This document shows positions 13,681-27,845 of a DNA stretch of 64,000 nucleotides, in pieces. The stretch spans positions 14,262,501-14,326,500 of the forward strand of contig AP031353.1 in the NCBI GenBank assembly GCA_037833965.1, written 5' to 3'. The DNA is from Marchantia polymorpha subsp. ruderalis (lineage: Eukaryota; Streptophyta; Marchantiopsida; Marchantiales; Marchantiaceae). Position 1 is the stretch's first letter; each line of letters begins with the position of its first letter. A program made the position numbers and the translations under genes. The notes below the pieces were generated by a model that saw only the letters and a program-made list of their open reading frames with translations, was not told where the DNA came from and did no database searches.

Positions 13681-13690
13681 GCTATAAGAG
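13681..13690 (+). promoter_or_regulatory. Possible TATA element of DES5
   Basis: GCTATAAGAG lies about 510 bp before the DES5 start codon, directly after a CTG/GCT-rich stretch. It would give a leader of roughly 480 nt. That leader may contain an intron between a GTATGA donor at 13917 and a CAG acceptor ending at 14166. Both the TATA call and the leader intron are inferred from motif match and position only. Confidence 0.35.
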
Positions 13691-14197
13691 CGCGTCGACA
13701 GCGAGTGTCTCTCGCGGTCCTCATTCGTGGGGTGCTGTCGTTCCAGTTTAGAGCCCGCTGGACGTACAGCCGGTGCTGGAAATTGATTTTGTGAAAAGCG
13801 AGCCTACCTCTATCCATCATCGTCGCCCGTGGTGGCAGATCTTCCGGATTCCTCATGCGGTAGATGCCGACATTTGCTTTCTTTTAGCTGGGTCTGCTGC
13901 CCGATTTCATCCTCAGGTATGAGCTGTGCGTACGACCGCGCCGATGTCCCCGGTTCTGCGCCGCAGGGTCGCCGGGGCTGCCCCCCTTTGGCCATCCGAA
14001 TGACTAGAGCGCTCGCAGCCGTCATTTCGCGACGCAATGTCTAGCCATTGCCCGTGATTGCACGTTTTTGCTCGCGCCCGAGCATTGGGCCCTCGTCTGC
14101 TGCTGCTGCGCACTCTTGCATCGTTTTGGAACTAATTCGAGGATTGTCTTCAATCTATTGTCTCAGCGGATCGTGGTCGCTTTGAAGGTCGACAGTT

Positions 14198-17100
14198 ATG
14201 CCGCCACACGCCCCTGACTCCACAGGTCTTGGGCCCGAAGTTTTCCGCCTGCCTGATGACGCGATCCCGGCCCAGGATCGCAGATCTACACAGAAGAAAT
14301 ACTCGCTTTCAGACGTCAGCAAGCACAACACTCCGAATGATTGCTGGCTCGTAATTTGGGGGAAGGTGTACGATGTTACTTCGTGGTATGTCTCGCCTTC
14401 GAGCCGCAGCGCACCATAATTCATTGCCGGCAGTTTTTTCTTTTCCCAGAGCGACCGAGTTTACGTTGAACAGCGAGACATCGAAGATTTCCGTGGTCTT
14501 CTGGATCGATGGTTTGACGCCGAGTGCCAATTGTCTGCGATGCAGGGTTAAGGTCCATCCAGGTGGAAGTCTCATCTTTGTGAAGGCGGGACAGGATTCA
14601 ACACAACTCTTTGATTCTTATCACCCCCTCTATGTCAGGTTAGACATGCCAATGAGGGCATCTCGTGTCTTTGCAATGCGCGGAAGTTGCTTGAGTTGTG
14701 GTGTTTCCTGTCGCAAGTTTTCCACTGGAGTAGTCGCGTGGAGGCCCATTCAAGGGGCCGTGTTCTGAAGGTATGTGTCATGGCTCACGACTTTACTCTG
14801 CCGCTGTCGCAGAAAGCTACTTGCACAGTTCTGCATTGGTGAACTCCAAACGAGTGCGGGAGATGAGAAGTTCAAGTCTTCAACGTTGGAGTATGCTGGT
14901 GAAGAACATGAAGTATTTTACCACACTCTCAAGCAGCGCGTGGAAACGTACTTCCGCAAGCAGAAGGTCTGGTTCTTTTACCGATGCATGAAGGCGGCTT
15001 TTTCGTCTGCGTTAAATGCGGAGTTTAGAAATATCAAGGGAATTTTCGTGCGTACTATGCATCGTACCCAGACCGTAGTAGTACTGTCGGTTTGTCTTAC
15101 TCGCAATGGACGTGTCGCAGATAAATCCTCGATACCATCCGCAAATGCTTGTGAAGTCAGCCGTGATCATTGGAACCCTTCTTCTCTGTTACTATTTTGG
15201 CTTCTTCTGGTCTCAAAATGTACTCCTCTCGATGTTTCTGGCAAGCATCATGGGGTTCTGCACTGCGGAGGTGGGCATGTCCATCATGCACGATGGTAAC
15301 CACGGTCAGTTTACGAACCTTTTACAGGAAATCTTCGCTTTGTTTGCGATTTCGTCGTCATTTCACAACGAGGGCAAGCTGGACTACAGCTCACAAGCTG
15401 TGTTCGAGTATGCTGCGTAATTATCCTTTATCCTCATCGCGTTATGTGCTGAAAATATGTACAATTGGTGATCATCCAATTTGTGTCCTTTGTGTTCAGG
15501 ATCTTACACACAATCTACCTTGCTTGGTTACGTCATGGGCGCCACTCTTGATCTGGTGGGAGCTAGCAGGTTGGTGCATCTTCCTGCAATTTCCACGAAC
15601 ATGAAATCCAAAACTCGCTTCGATTTGTTCCTATGGGTCCATTTGATATGAAAATTTTCCCTTGTGGCGGTTGTTTTTCTACTCTCCTTGCCGAGGGAGG
15701 TCTGTAGGTCCTTCTCGGCTGAAACTTACGATTCCCCCATCTGTTCAGTTTCATGTGGAGGCAGCAGCATGTGGCCGGGCACCACTCGTTCACCAACATC
15801 GACCATTACGATCCAGACATTCGTAAGATATGACCTCGACCAATCGCTGTTCCATCATCATCGCGAGCCAGAATACAGTTTTGCCAGTGAAATTCACGCA
15901 AGTTTGTCTCGGGGATTGCTAAGATCTTTCCTGCTTGTACAGGTGTGAAGGATCCTGATTTACGACGGGTTACTTCTCAACAACCCCGAAGATGGTTTCA
16001 CGAGTATCAGGTACTAGCAACTCCAAACACTGCATACACTGATGTCTCTTACATTTACATTCAACCTACTCTCGTTACGTTAGTAACGAGAGTAGTTTTT
16101 CCACATAGCCTTTTGATTTCCTCCGATATGAACATAATGAGGCTACAGTGTTTAAGTCGGCATGTTGTCCCTGTCAAGCTGTAGTTTTCCGTTTGATTTC
16201 AGTCTTCAGCCTACCTATTGGAGAAGCTCACACTGAATTGTGTTGTAATTGGTGCAGCATATCTACTTAGGAGTACTCTATGGCGTTCTTGCCTTAAAAA
16301 GTGTGTTGATTGATGATTTCAGCGCCTTCTTCAGTGGTGCTATCGGCCCGTGCGTTACATCTCTCTTCCTTGGAGCTCTTGATCAAGTTTCTGAGTTTTT
16401 TGAGTCTGTAGCTATTCCCTAGGTCTGTCCAGGCGAATGATTGCCAGACTTCTCATCAAGTTTGCTGCATGTCGAGAGACTCGCCTGACGGCTTAATGTT
16501 GTGGATTGCAGAGTAAAGATAGCTCAAATGACACCACTCGAGATGGGCGTCTTCTGGGGAGGGAAGGTTGTGTACGCACTGTACATGTTTTTGCTCCCTA
16601 TGATGTATGGTCAATACAACATTCTTACTTTCATTGGTCTCTACATTCTCTCACAGGTGCGTCATGAAATTTTAGTCGTTATTATGTTAATTTACTCTGG
16701 CCTTCACTTAGTGTACGTCGGACACACAATGGGGCATCTGTCTACTTAATTTTCGCATCATCTCTACACATAGATGCTTTCATTGGAGTTGGGAGGGCGA
16801 AAAATTCGTGGTTCAACTTTTTCTGAGACTACCTTTTATGTCGACGCAGTTAGTTGCAGGGTGGACTCTTGCCCTCTTCTTTCAAGTAGCACACGTTGTC
16901 GACGATGCAGTATTTCCCGTTGCGGAAACAGATGGTGGAAAAGCAAAGATTCCTTCTGGTTGGGCAGAAATGCAGGTGCTGAACTATAATGATTGGCAGT
17001 ACAACATTATCTCGAAAAAGCTCTGTTTCATTGGGATCTTATGATATCCATATAAGTTAGCCAGTTGACAGCTGGTGAAGCAATCAGTCAGGTCATTTAC

Positions 17101-17685
17101 TTTATGATGCAAAGATTATGCATTTCGTGCTTCATGAAATGCCTTTGACCTTTTGGCGAATGTGCACCAAATTCCAGGTCAGAACCACTACCAATTTCAG
17201 CTCACGATCAATGTTCTGGACACATATTAGTGGCGGTCTGAACCATCAGGTAACTTGTCGCGGGTTGTTAAAGTAGCTGTATTGGAAGTTTCGTTGTTTT
17301 GCCTGGGTTCAGTCACCTAGACCCACAAAGCTAACGTGATTTGTCGTGCAGATCGAGCACCATCTTTTCCCGGGTGTCTGTCATGTTCACTACCCAAGCA
17401 TACAGCCAATCGTGAAGGCTACCTGTGACGAGTTCAACGTGCCTTATACTTCCTACCCCACTGTAAGTAATGCCTCATGCAATTTTCAATACGTAAGTTC
17501 TCTGTGGCTCATGGCCTTGGTCGACACACGTTTTGCCCGTCATAGGGCCGTATTTGAAGTCGATTTTTGTCTGCACATATTTTTCTGACTGATCTGCTGT
17601 GTGGCAGTTCTGGGCGGCCCTTAGGGCACATTTTCAACATCTGAAAAACGTCGGACTACAAGATGGACTACGACTGGATGGCTGA
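14198..17685 (+). CDS. DES5: Delta-5 front-end fatty acid desaturase, 13 exons
   Basis: Exons: 14198-14385, 14546-14638, 14813-14966, 15121-15304, 15500-15569, 15749-15822, 15943-16010, 16258-16349, 16512-16656, 16850-16975, 17178-17249, 17352-17462, 17608-17685. All introns are GT-AG and the phases agree, giving 484 residues. An N-terminal cytochrome b5 domain carries the haem-binding HPGG motif at residues 67-70. The desaturase part has three histidine boxes: HDGNH (202-206), HVAGHH (237-242) and QIEHH (422-426). The Gln replacing the first His of the third box is the hallmark of front-end desaturases. Hydrophobic segments fit an ER-membrane enzyme. In the family, the enzyme adds a double bond at carbon 5 of C20 acyl chains, producing arachidonic and eicosapentaenoic acids, with electrons from the fused cytochrome b5. 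Length and sequence match my memory of Marchantia DES5. Assigning delta-5 rather than delta-6 rests on that recall. Confidence 0.96.
16066..16095. repeat. Perfect hairpin in DES5 intron 7
   Basis: Perfect 13-bp arms (16066-16078 and 16083-16095) are separated by 4 nt. The hairpin lies inside the intron between exons 7 and 8, away from both splice sites, so it should not block splicing. It resembles other snap-back repeats in this window. Confidence 0.9.
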
Positions 17686-20600
17686 ACTGTGACAGCATGC
17701 TTTGGGCCTGCACTTTCAGATTTCGGATCGAAGGTATCTTCAAAGTCACATTTTGCCCATAATGAGAGTTTTCTGCATGGAGAACTACTTTTAGAGAGTT
17801 CTGTTATGTTTTCAGTTGTTGAGACCAACACTCTTAGCTCATAATTTTTTATCATTGGTACGACAGGTGCGGGCGATGGAAATAATCAGATAAGAGTTGT
17901 AAGTAACGTTCAGGAGGAGAGCAGAACGGATTGATGAGTGTCCATTTGTGAGGCTTCCACCTTTCAGGAACAGAAGTTGATTCGAATGCGAAACCTCCAA
18001 TGAGCATTTCACAGCCGTCTTCTCCTTGGCCATCATGTGTTCCTCCTAGGGAGCTTCGGTTTTTGGAAGTTAGTCAGCTTACTTTCGAAGATCGTTCAAC
18101 GCTCAAGGCTAGATTTTGTCGACACTATTTAGTTAGGTCCGATAGATAGGTGATAAGATTCCGGTGCCCTCACACATGTTTCATCAGTTGCGATGTAATT
18201 CCAGTAATCCACGTATGTGGCTCCAGTGTCTGCTGAAATCAGCACAGGCAGCTATATCATGCTCCTTGATCTCTTAAGCTTCGTCACTACATTGCATCTA
18301 CACACGAAATGCAGCGTGTTTATCTGTATGCCGTGGATGTGTTGACAGTGTAGTGATATCTTGTTTTTGTTGGGAACAAAATTTGTAACATCAGCTGTAT
18401 ATTTCGAGTTTTTACTCTTGCTCAGAATTGCCCTCTTCTCCTTGAGCTTGCTCGATGTCGATATACATATTTAAAAAAAGACAGGCTAGGCGACGTACAA
18501 AACGAGGAAGTCATGTTATTGATATCCTCAATGTGGGCCCGAAGGAAGAAAAGGTCTGTTACAGAAGAGTTCGCGAATTATCTTCCAGTCTTGTTTCAAA
18601 AATTTGTACAATAGCATGGCTTAGAGTTGAATTGACCAGGTGAGAAAGAAAAAAAGCAACATGTCAAGGAAATCAAAAGTTTGAGAAAAGTCATAATCCG
18701 TGGGGTTTATACACACCACTGGCTGAGAACGATAAGGCGTGTCTCAAATATGCTGTCCTGACTGTTCCAAGCCAGGTTGAAATTCGATGTTTTTTTCGCA
18801 TGATGCAGACGAATTTATGCGGAATCTTTTTGAATTGAAGGTAAGTGAACGTTACATCCGAAATTGTCCGTAATTAGACAATCCTTCAAAAGTCACTGGA
18901 AAGTAAACCACATTCACATTCCCCAGATAGGAAGAGTACGTTGGGTTCGGATGTGCTGTTGAGCTAACGCGTCCTTGTCACCACTCTGAAATGGAAACTA
19001 CGTTAGGTAGAATGGCGTAAATACTACTTGGTGTGACACGCATTTTCACTCTAATACATTGAAGCCGTGTAGAGTAAACGACCAGCCAACAATAACGGTG
19101 GAGCATAGGCACTGCGATTGACTGGAAATGACAAGAAGTATCCATGTTCTGCCGAGTACTATCGAATGGGTTGCAGGCTTGAGTCGTACCAGCAGTAAAG
19201 TCTCGTCGAAACGAAGACATTCTTTATGGGAGAAACGTTTTCTTCGTCCACTGACTTGCCACATTTTCTCCCGCATCCACCTACTTGTCGTCCTCATCTT
19301 CCTACGCCGTGTACAACGCGCATTCAGCTTTGGGAGCAGGTTACACCCTTAATGCGTCCATCTTCCATCCTTATAAATGGTAATCTCTCAGTGGAGACTT
19401 TGGTTGGAATAGTAGATCGCCGAATGTACTTACGTTTTCCTTTCAAAAGGCCACCAATCAGTCCATGAAAAAATGCGGAGGCTTTATGTGCACCGGCCCC
19501 AGATCCTTGACATACATAGAAAGAGGGTGGAGACAAAGTGGTCAGAAAGATGCGAATGCAGCCCAAAAAGGAGAGAGGTGAAGAACTTGCAGGGCCACTG
19601 AAGCAATTGTTAACATCGATGAGGCAGACATTCTGTTAATTCCATGTGGCCTCCATTTCTTCCCAGAGCAGATGTGTAGTGAATGTTCCTACCGCAGCTC
19701 ACCCCATGGGGCAAGAAGAAGACAAACTCCTGTGCTCTCGTGACAGGAAATAGGACGGACCCAAAGTACAACTCGCCACAGACACGATTGACACCATGAA
19801 CAAGTGGGAGAGCTTCTTGAGAAGATCAAAACTTGATAAGTTATTCGCGACGATCCGGCTTCAAAGTGGAGATTCTCAGCCCAGTAAGTCGTTGGAACGA
19901 GAATAACACTTGCAGGTTGTTCTGTTTCAGCGCGAGAATTTCAATATTCTGACATTGGATGAGATGATTCTCCTTCAATCAATGACTAAACTGATCGCAG
20001 CAATTTTCGCGTCCGAACCATGTCAGTAAGGAAGTGACAGGAAACATCAACACGGCGACGGATCTTGCGGTTCGGGAGAAGAAGTCGAATCATTGATTGC
20101 AAGCTGCAGCTTGCAAAGGCCAGTTATATAAGAAGTCTGAATAAAAACAAACCTCTGTGATGCCCTCTACAGTTCTGAAACCGGTGCCAAGAATGCACAG
20201 ACGAAAATCAATCAGTCTGCCTGGAGCAGACCAGTTAATTGATAACGAATGCATCCGGTTATAGAATTGGCTCGATTCATGCTGTGGGAATAGACACAAC
20301 CGTGTGGATGGATCGGGAACCCATCGTGCAGGTGAGTTGTACGGCAGTCGAAGCAGCAAGTGGAATCGTGGGTACCGAACTCAATGACACGAGCGAGCAG
20401 TGGAGGAGATTCGCGAGGACATGAGGGCGAACTCGTACTCTCGATTGGTGCAGATTGTGGAGTCAGATTGTCGAGCGCGAATGCGAATTCCTCCGGTCAG
20501 AAAGTCTTCATACGACTAGGGAACCTTGGAGAATATTCCGTACGGGATCGCAGGGCAGCAAGAGCATCGTCTACGGGCAGTCGACGAGAAATTGCCCAGG

Positions 20601-21458
20601 GCACGATCCCAACATCCTCTTAATCCCTCTCCTTCTGACATTCTTTTAATAGTCAAATCTTCCCCTGACAATCTATTTTTGCTCGAAGATGCTGAATTGT
20701 AGTTATGGTCGAGTTGACAGGCGCAATGTTAGAAGCTTCTCGGAAATCTGGTCCTCCTTCACATGTCACACGTACATGTCAAAAGTCCAAACCTCAAATG
20801 TTTCGCCAAAACGTGATTTTTTTCGCTGATTAATCGAAAGCACAACTTTTACTTGCATATTTACTTCTATTTGTTCAAAACCTTGACAAGCTTGAGTCAG
20901 TATGAGTGATACACAGTTTACTGTTTTTCAAATTTCACTTGTGATTATAATTTTTTTAAAAATAATTTCAAGTTGATGTACTATCATTACATGTACATTC
21001 TACGTTTGTTTACCATTGTGATTCATTAAAATGTAAAAAATACTAATAGTGTTGTGATGTTTTACAAATTGAGAGAAATATCATAAATACCATTTGAAAA
21101 TAAACCAGTTGTGTGTTATAATTGATTGGAATGATCACATTTAAAATTAACATTAGAAATCACAAAAGCTTTGAACTAGCCGTTGACACTAGTTAGGAAG
21201 GAGGAAAAGTATTAAAAGCTCCACAATTTAGATGGGATATTATTAATTTTTCTGAGTCTAGCCGGAAGTTAATTTTCTGAATTGGGAAGATCTATAGTGA
21301 GAAAGAAGCAAGATAAGGGTAGATTTTGAAACTCGTAGTGGTTATAGAATGGAAAAAAAATGTTTGGTTCCTCGAAATAAAAAGAAATTGATCCGATAAT
21401 AATTGAGTACCATTACAAGAGGTTTGACTTCTGGGGCTCAAGATTTTTTGAAGTATAT
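17686..21458. other. Intergenic sequence after DES5
   Basis: The first few hundred bases should include the DES5 3' untranslated region. The rest has only short open frames and no recognised product. An 87-codon plus-strand frame at 20360-20623 and shorter frames between 18978 and 19566 show no domain. From about 20800 the DNA turns AT-rich toward the DCAF1-like relic. Confidence 0.5.
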
Positions 21459-22791
21459 TTGACTAGTCTAGTAGAAACACTAAGAGAAAATGATGAAGTA
21501 TTCTATGTTGTTGGGGCTAACTTTAGTGGTAGTGGAAGCAAGGATGTAGTGCACAAGACGCGGAGTTTGATGAGGCAGATAGAGAATATATGCTCCCGAG
21601 CTTTGTCTGCTGAAGATTTTGAAGTAGGAAGAATTGAAATACAAGCACGCAACTGACATTCATTTACAAGCAACTTACTCTTATATGATTGAGCGCCTTA
21701 TGAATATGATACGAGAAGATGACAATTTTTGGGATCTAGTATTTTCAAAAAAATTTGTCGATAGCAAACATTTATACATGTGTCTCAGCTACTGCTAGAT
21801 AATTCTAACTTGTTTATCTTGCTAAATGTATATGCATGTGCAATATACTCACATTTGTGTGGACAAATACTTGTTAGTATCAAGCAATGGATCATAGAGG
21901 ACGTGACTGAGGCTTATGATGGGCGGAATGAGATTTTCGAAAGTACTTCGAAAACCTCCGTCAAAAAACTTTCAAAAGTGATGGATTGTGATATGTCAAA
22001 AACTAATGCAATAGTTCTTCTTGCAATCTCGTTACAAGTGGATAACGTGATTGAAGATTTCCTAACTATTGGCATGGTGGCCAAACTTATGCACTATTTG
22101 AGAATTCACACTCTTAGTTAAATCCATGTGGAAATCCAGCCAACTGTAGAAAACAGAGCAAGAATGCATATGAATTCATCGCATATAGAAAAAACTAGTG
22201 CTTTGAGAGAGTTGGATTTGAGAATGTTGTTACGTAACAATTGGTGATTGATAGTATTAGTGAGCGTGGAGCTGACCTAAAAAGAAAATGGAAAGATAAA
22301 GAAGCAATCGCAAAGAAGAAAGATGATAAGTCTATTGTTGAAGCTTTCAATCAAGCTACAGTTGACATAGAGGTAGGTGAAGATAAGAGACGGATCAAAG
22401 ATAATGGAAACTTAAAACAAAGAGTTATGGTTAGGGAAGAGTGATTTGGACATATGGATGCATCAAATGAAGAAAAATAGTAGTACAAAGTCTTTGAAGT
22501 GAAGCATTAACATTTGTGATCAAGGAAAGGGAGAGATAAGGAAAGGAAGGATGATATAGATGTTGAAACACCACCAACATGTGGTGTTCGAGATGGAAAA
22601 CTTTTCCGTCAAAATTTGTTGATGGAATGATGTAACAATAATCTTGAAAGTACTTCAAAGCCTAGAAGGGGGAAAAATTTGGAAAGAAGAAGTTTGAAAG
22701 AAAGTTTAAAGGAACTGATCTCATTAAAGAAAGCCGAGGAAGAGTATGATAAATCAACACCGTGTGTCATGATTGACAAGATGGATGTATG
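21459..22791 (+). pseudogene. DCAF1-like (VprBP homologue) gene relic, left part
   Basis: Conceptual translation in several plus-strand frames matches the plant DCAF1 substrate-receptor family in order. At 21683-21790 there is a segment like the family's GRLGNLIREND-FFELISSKF region. At 21830-22115 are segments resembling IKDWVMEDT and then LSAKLMRYLRIRVLG (here MVAKLMHYLRIHTL). A charged Arg/Lys/Asp-rich tail follows, as in DCAF1. DCAF1 normally recruits substrates to CUL4-DDB1 ubiquitin ligases. Here the reading frame shifts several times and contains stops, so it is a decayed copy. The match is from memory of the family, not from a search. The copia element interrupts it immediately downstream, and a further matching piece lies beyond that element. 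Confidence 0.55.
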
Positions 22792-23005
22792 TGAAGAACG
22801 ACACAGTACTCACTATGTGGAAGAGAAAGAACTTGATTATGGAAAACATATTTAACATTATAGAAACACATTGAATATATATGAGCAACTAGTCTATTAA
22901 AAGCTATTAGTGAGAAGCTCATCACAAAGCTACACCAACAGGATGATAGCTACCTAACTTTATTGACATCCATATGGATGATAGCAAGAGAGTATTCGTC
23001 CAACA
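22792..23005 (-). repeat. 3' LTR of the copia element
   Basis: About 214 bp starting TG and ending CA, alignable along its length with the other LTR. Shared words include AGCTACACCAA and GATGATAGCTACCTAAC. Boundaries were set by where the two copies stop resembling each other and by TG/CA ends. No convincing target-site duplication was seen. Confidence 0.75.
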
Positions 23006-26000
23006 CTCCAATGTACTCTAGTGCTACCGGATGGATGTATCACATATCTTGGTAGGACTGCGAAACCTTAGTTGCTACTATATGCTTCGAACATAACATA
23101 AACGGATCAAACATCTTGAAAGGAGTGCAACAACTTAGTTGCTCCTTCTTGCTTCGAACGTCAACATGGATGCATCAGACATCTCGGTCGGAGTGTGAAA
23201 GCTTAGTCTCCTCCTCCCCGCTTCAAACTTACTCCTACTCAAGGCCTTTGTGAGCATATCAGCCGGTTGGTCTTTTGTTGATATGTATTCCACAGAGATA
23301 TCATCGAACTTCATCTTTTGACGACAAAATGTCAATCAACTTCAAAGTGCTTGATCCTATCATGAAACCCAGAATTGTTGGCCAATTTAATGACACTCTG
23401 ATTGTCAACACCAATTCGGATGGGATTTGAAGAATAGCATCCAATTTCTTGGAGTAATATTTGATTCTACGTTTCTTTCATTGCGCAGATGCTGAACGCA
23501 CAAAATTTGGATTCGCAACTGGAGCGAGCAGTGGAACTTTGCTTCTTAGAGTTCCACGATATTGGTGAGGATCCTAAGGTGAATATGTAGGTACTGGTGA
23601 GGATCCTAAGTTGAATATGTAGGTGCGACTGGAGATGCGTTTGTCCAAGTCTTCCGCGTAGTTGGCATCAGAATATACTTCAAGATTGTCATCCTCCCCA
23701 ATGACGTAGAAAATGCCATATGAGGGATATTTCTTTAGGTACCGTAAGATGTCTTTGACAATTGCAAGGTGAAGTTCTTGAGGTTCATGCATGTACTTGC
23801 TTTCCTGATTGATTGGAAAGGCGATATCATGTTGTGTACGGGTTAGGTACAGTAGCTTTTCAACAAGGCGTTTGTAGAGCGTTGAGTTAACAGAGTAGTC
23901 TTGGTCTCGCGTCGAAGTTGAATACCTTCATTGAACGGAATAAAGCTTGGCCGACACTTCAATTAAGAAAATTTGTTCAGAATGAACAAAGTGTAGGACT
24001 CTTGGTGGAGTAGCAAGCCGCGAGGGTGTCGAACAAAGTTGATGCCAAGGTACTTTGTGGTGAGACTAAGACCAATCATAGCAAAGTCCTTCATGAACGA
24101 TGTGGCGAGCGCTTCTATCATGCAAGAACTACTCTTTGTAAGAAGAGCTCGTCAACATACAAGATGAAAAGACCAAAATCACCAGCTTGTTGTTGGATGT
24201 ATAAATTGAAGTCAACATGAATAGGTTTGAGTCATTTTTCTTGCAACACTTCATTGATCCGGTAGTACCATGCGTTTGGGCTTTGACGGAGGCCGTATAG
24301 TGCATGTTTGAGACGGCACACTTTGCGCCCTCGTCCGACAATAACAAACTCCAAAGGTTGCTGCATGTACACTTCTTCTTCAAGGACTCCGTTCAAGAAG
24401 GCAGATTGGACGTCAAGGTGACGTATGGGCCAATTGTGACGAGCCGCAACAGCAGAGATGATGTGGATGATCTGCCATTTCACCACGGGTGCAAATGTTT
24501 ATTTGTAGTCGATACCTTGTTGCTGCTGAAATCCGCGCGCAACTAGCCGGATCTTGTATCGAGGTGGTTGGCCAGGAGAGCCAGGCTTGACTTTGAAGAT
24601 ACATCGTGTAGTATTCGCACATTTTCCTGGAGGTAGAGGTAGAAGCTCCCACGTGTCGTTTTGCAGTATGTACGCATACTCATCTTCGATTGCTGCAATC
24701 TAGTTAGCATCATCACATATGTCATGAAACTGCAAGTTATCTTTGTCATTTAGGAGAAGTCCAGTGGTGACATCTGTAGAAACTACCGCAATGTAAGGAT
24801 CCAAGTAAGGAGGAGCTTGTCGAAGTCGGGTTGACCGACCTGGGCCGTTGGAAACATTCAAATGTATCGAATCATCTTGTGCTATGAACGGCGTGACAAT
24901 TGATGAATGCACACTTGCTTCGCCACGATCATCATGTGTCAAGAAAGCTAATGAAGCAGATGATGAACTAGTGGACTCACGAGAATTACGGCGCTGGTAT
25001 GTGAGAATTGGTCTGGATTCACGATCAATGTGCAAGTTGGACTGAACTTGAAGGGAGCTGGACTTGTTGATATTCAAGTTCTTCAAACTGGGACTAGCCA
25101 AAATGTGAGGAGTTGTTGTATCTTCAGGTAGACAGCTTGGGTGGCTATCCAGTGCCGGAAGTTGGAAGATCCACGTCGTCTCTAGTTGACCAACATTCTT
25201 TGCTTCATGAACATGTGCCGGAAGTACAGCCGTCGATGGTCGTGTCGATGTAGACGCAATTGAATCAAAGGCTGATGCAACGGATGAATCATCATCAATG
25301 AGTCCGGTTGATGATGATTCAATAATCTGCACATCTCGTGATACTAGCACCTTGCGAGTACCAGGATGATAACAGCGAAAGCCTTTAGCACGTGTATCAT
25401 GAACTCAAAGGAATACACTCACAAGAGTGTGAATCTAGTTTGCCTTGTTTGGAATAGTATTGATGGACAAACACTGTGCTTCCAAACACATGGTGTTTGT
25501 ACTTGTGAAAAGCTCGGTTGACGTGAGATTAGAGGTCTCCTTTGAGCTTTGCACATTGAGTATCTCGCATACGGCTCGAACAACCTTTCCCCAAAGATGA
25601 TTCGATAATTTCTTGTCGATAAGTAAACATCTAGTGATGTCAAGGAGAGATCGATTGCGTCTCTCGACAATTCCGTTCAACTGTGGTGTATAAGGGATAG
25701 TTTTATTGTCGCTTTATGCTGCGAGCAGAACAATAGTTTGTGAATAGTCCAGAAGTGTATTCTTCACCGTGATCTGTGCATAGAGTAAGAACATTGAGTT
25801 GTAGTTGTTTTTCAGCTTCTCGACGGAACAACTTGAACTTATCAAAACATTCGTCTTTAAGAGCTTAAGTATAAATCCAAAAAAATGACTGTAATAGCCA
25901 ACAAAGGCAATGAATTACCTCGAGACTCTCAAGGAAGGAGTGCGAAATGGACTACAAATGTCCGAGTGCACTAATTCTAATGAAACAGTTGCACGAATGG

Positions 26001-27845
26001 TGGCACGCTTAGGAATCCGGGTGCGAGCTTGCTTTCCACGATAGCAACTTATGCATGGATTTTCAAGGATGGCCAAAACCGGCAATTTTTTAATAGCTCA
26101 AGAGGTCATCATGCGTTGTAATCCATTGTTGTTGAAATGACCGAGTCGATGATGTCAAATCTCCGAAGCACTTGATTTATTGATGGCGTTAGTGTTTACT
26201 TTGGTACAGGTGATTGTGTTGGCTTGTGGTTTGTACAAGCCTTGATAATCCTCCCGAGGGGCATACGCAACAAACTCACGGATGAATCTGTTCTTAATTA
26301 AGCAACCTTTTGACAAAAATTCAAGGGTGTGATTATCGTCAACAATTATCCCTATGGAAAGAAGGTTTTTCAAATTGTGGAAGAATATAAAACCTATGGA
26401 ACAATTTGTACGTGTTCATTTGGCAATTGGACACTTACACTCCCAATACCGAGGACGTCATGTCCATGATCACCGGCGGAAGTAACGCCAGAGCACTGCT
26501 GATGTTGAATCGTTGTGAACATTGACCTATTTCCGATGATGTGGTGTGTGGCACTTGAGTCAAGGTGCCAATCAGAAGCTGTTGACGTAATTTCTTCCAC
26601 AATGTTCAGCGTCACAACAAAGTAGTTGATGCTAATATGAAAAGTGGATCTAGAAGCTCAACAATGTAGGCTTCTACATCATTCGAATTGTCAAGATTGA
26701 CAACTTTTTCTTCACCAGCATCGAATTCTTCATTGTTGTGTTCTAAAGAATGAAATTTGCCGTGTGGATGTTGTCTTTGCTTGTTATCGAGACGATGCTT
26801 CATGTTGCGCATTTTATCAATGAGCGCCTTGATATCACATTCTCGATCAAGATGCCCTTCACCCAGGCAAAAGTCACAAAAAATGTTTGCTCGAGAACGT
26901 GAAGCTCTGCTTTGATGGAACCGCGGCTGATAAGTTGATGAACTACCTGTAGATGGACCACCATGACTAGAAGTAGAGCCATGAGATGAATATGAATGAG
27001 AAGGAATCGGGCCGCAACAAAAATTGGTGATGAACTACCTGTAGATGGACCACCATGACTAGAAGTAGAGCCATGAGATGAATATGAATGAGAAGGAATC
27101 GGGCCGCAACAAAAATTGGTGTTGCTGTAACTTGGTATTTACTGTTATTGCCAACATTGGTTCGGTATGGGATTTTGGTACGTGCTCTATCTCGTTGAAT
27201 TGCAAGTGCTTCTCCTGACTTTTCTTCACTAACCAAAGCGATTGTTATTTCTCCATTGAGCAAGATAGACTCCTTTTACTTAAATGAAGGAAGTACGGAG
27301 TTTTTCATGAGCATGCGGCGGACAATCTCATAATTTTTTCGGAAGATTTTTGAGTGCGTAGTACACTATGACCTCATTCAGCAATACGACATTGAACTCT
27401 TCTAATAGGTTTGCTATGTTTCTAATTTTGGCTAGATGTACATCCATCCAAGTGTTGTCAATTTTTCTTAAAGCAAAGAAATTATCTACAAGATCAACTT
27501 TGCGAGGATCACTTTGTGACTCATAGCAACGCTTTAAGTAGGACCAGCATGCGGAAGACTCATTGTATCGTTTCAATATCTTCATTCCAGAATCTTTGGC
27601 ATTATTTATGAGAATGCTCATACCTCTGGAAAGAGCTACTCTTTCATGTTGAGTAATAGGTATCCATGGTAATGTAACACAATATTCAAACAATTCACAA
27701 TTAGACAGTGTGTTGTACTAAAGTAAGACTTATCAAAACCGGTCAACAATCACTTTCACCTGCATGCTTAAATTCTTAATTAGAAAAAAAAAATCGTGAA
27801 TCATGAGAGGGAAGGATAGTCCAAGGTGGAATCACTATGATACTA

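Noticed and set aside
15305-15420. Extension of DES5 exon 4 to a stop at 15420
   Set aside because: The frame continues past the GT donor, but splicing to 15500 restores the desaturase sequence with correct spacing between histidine boxes.
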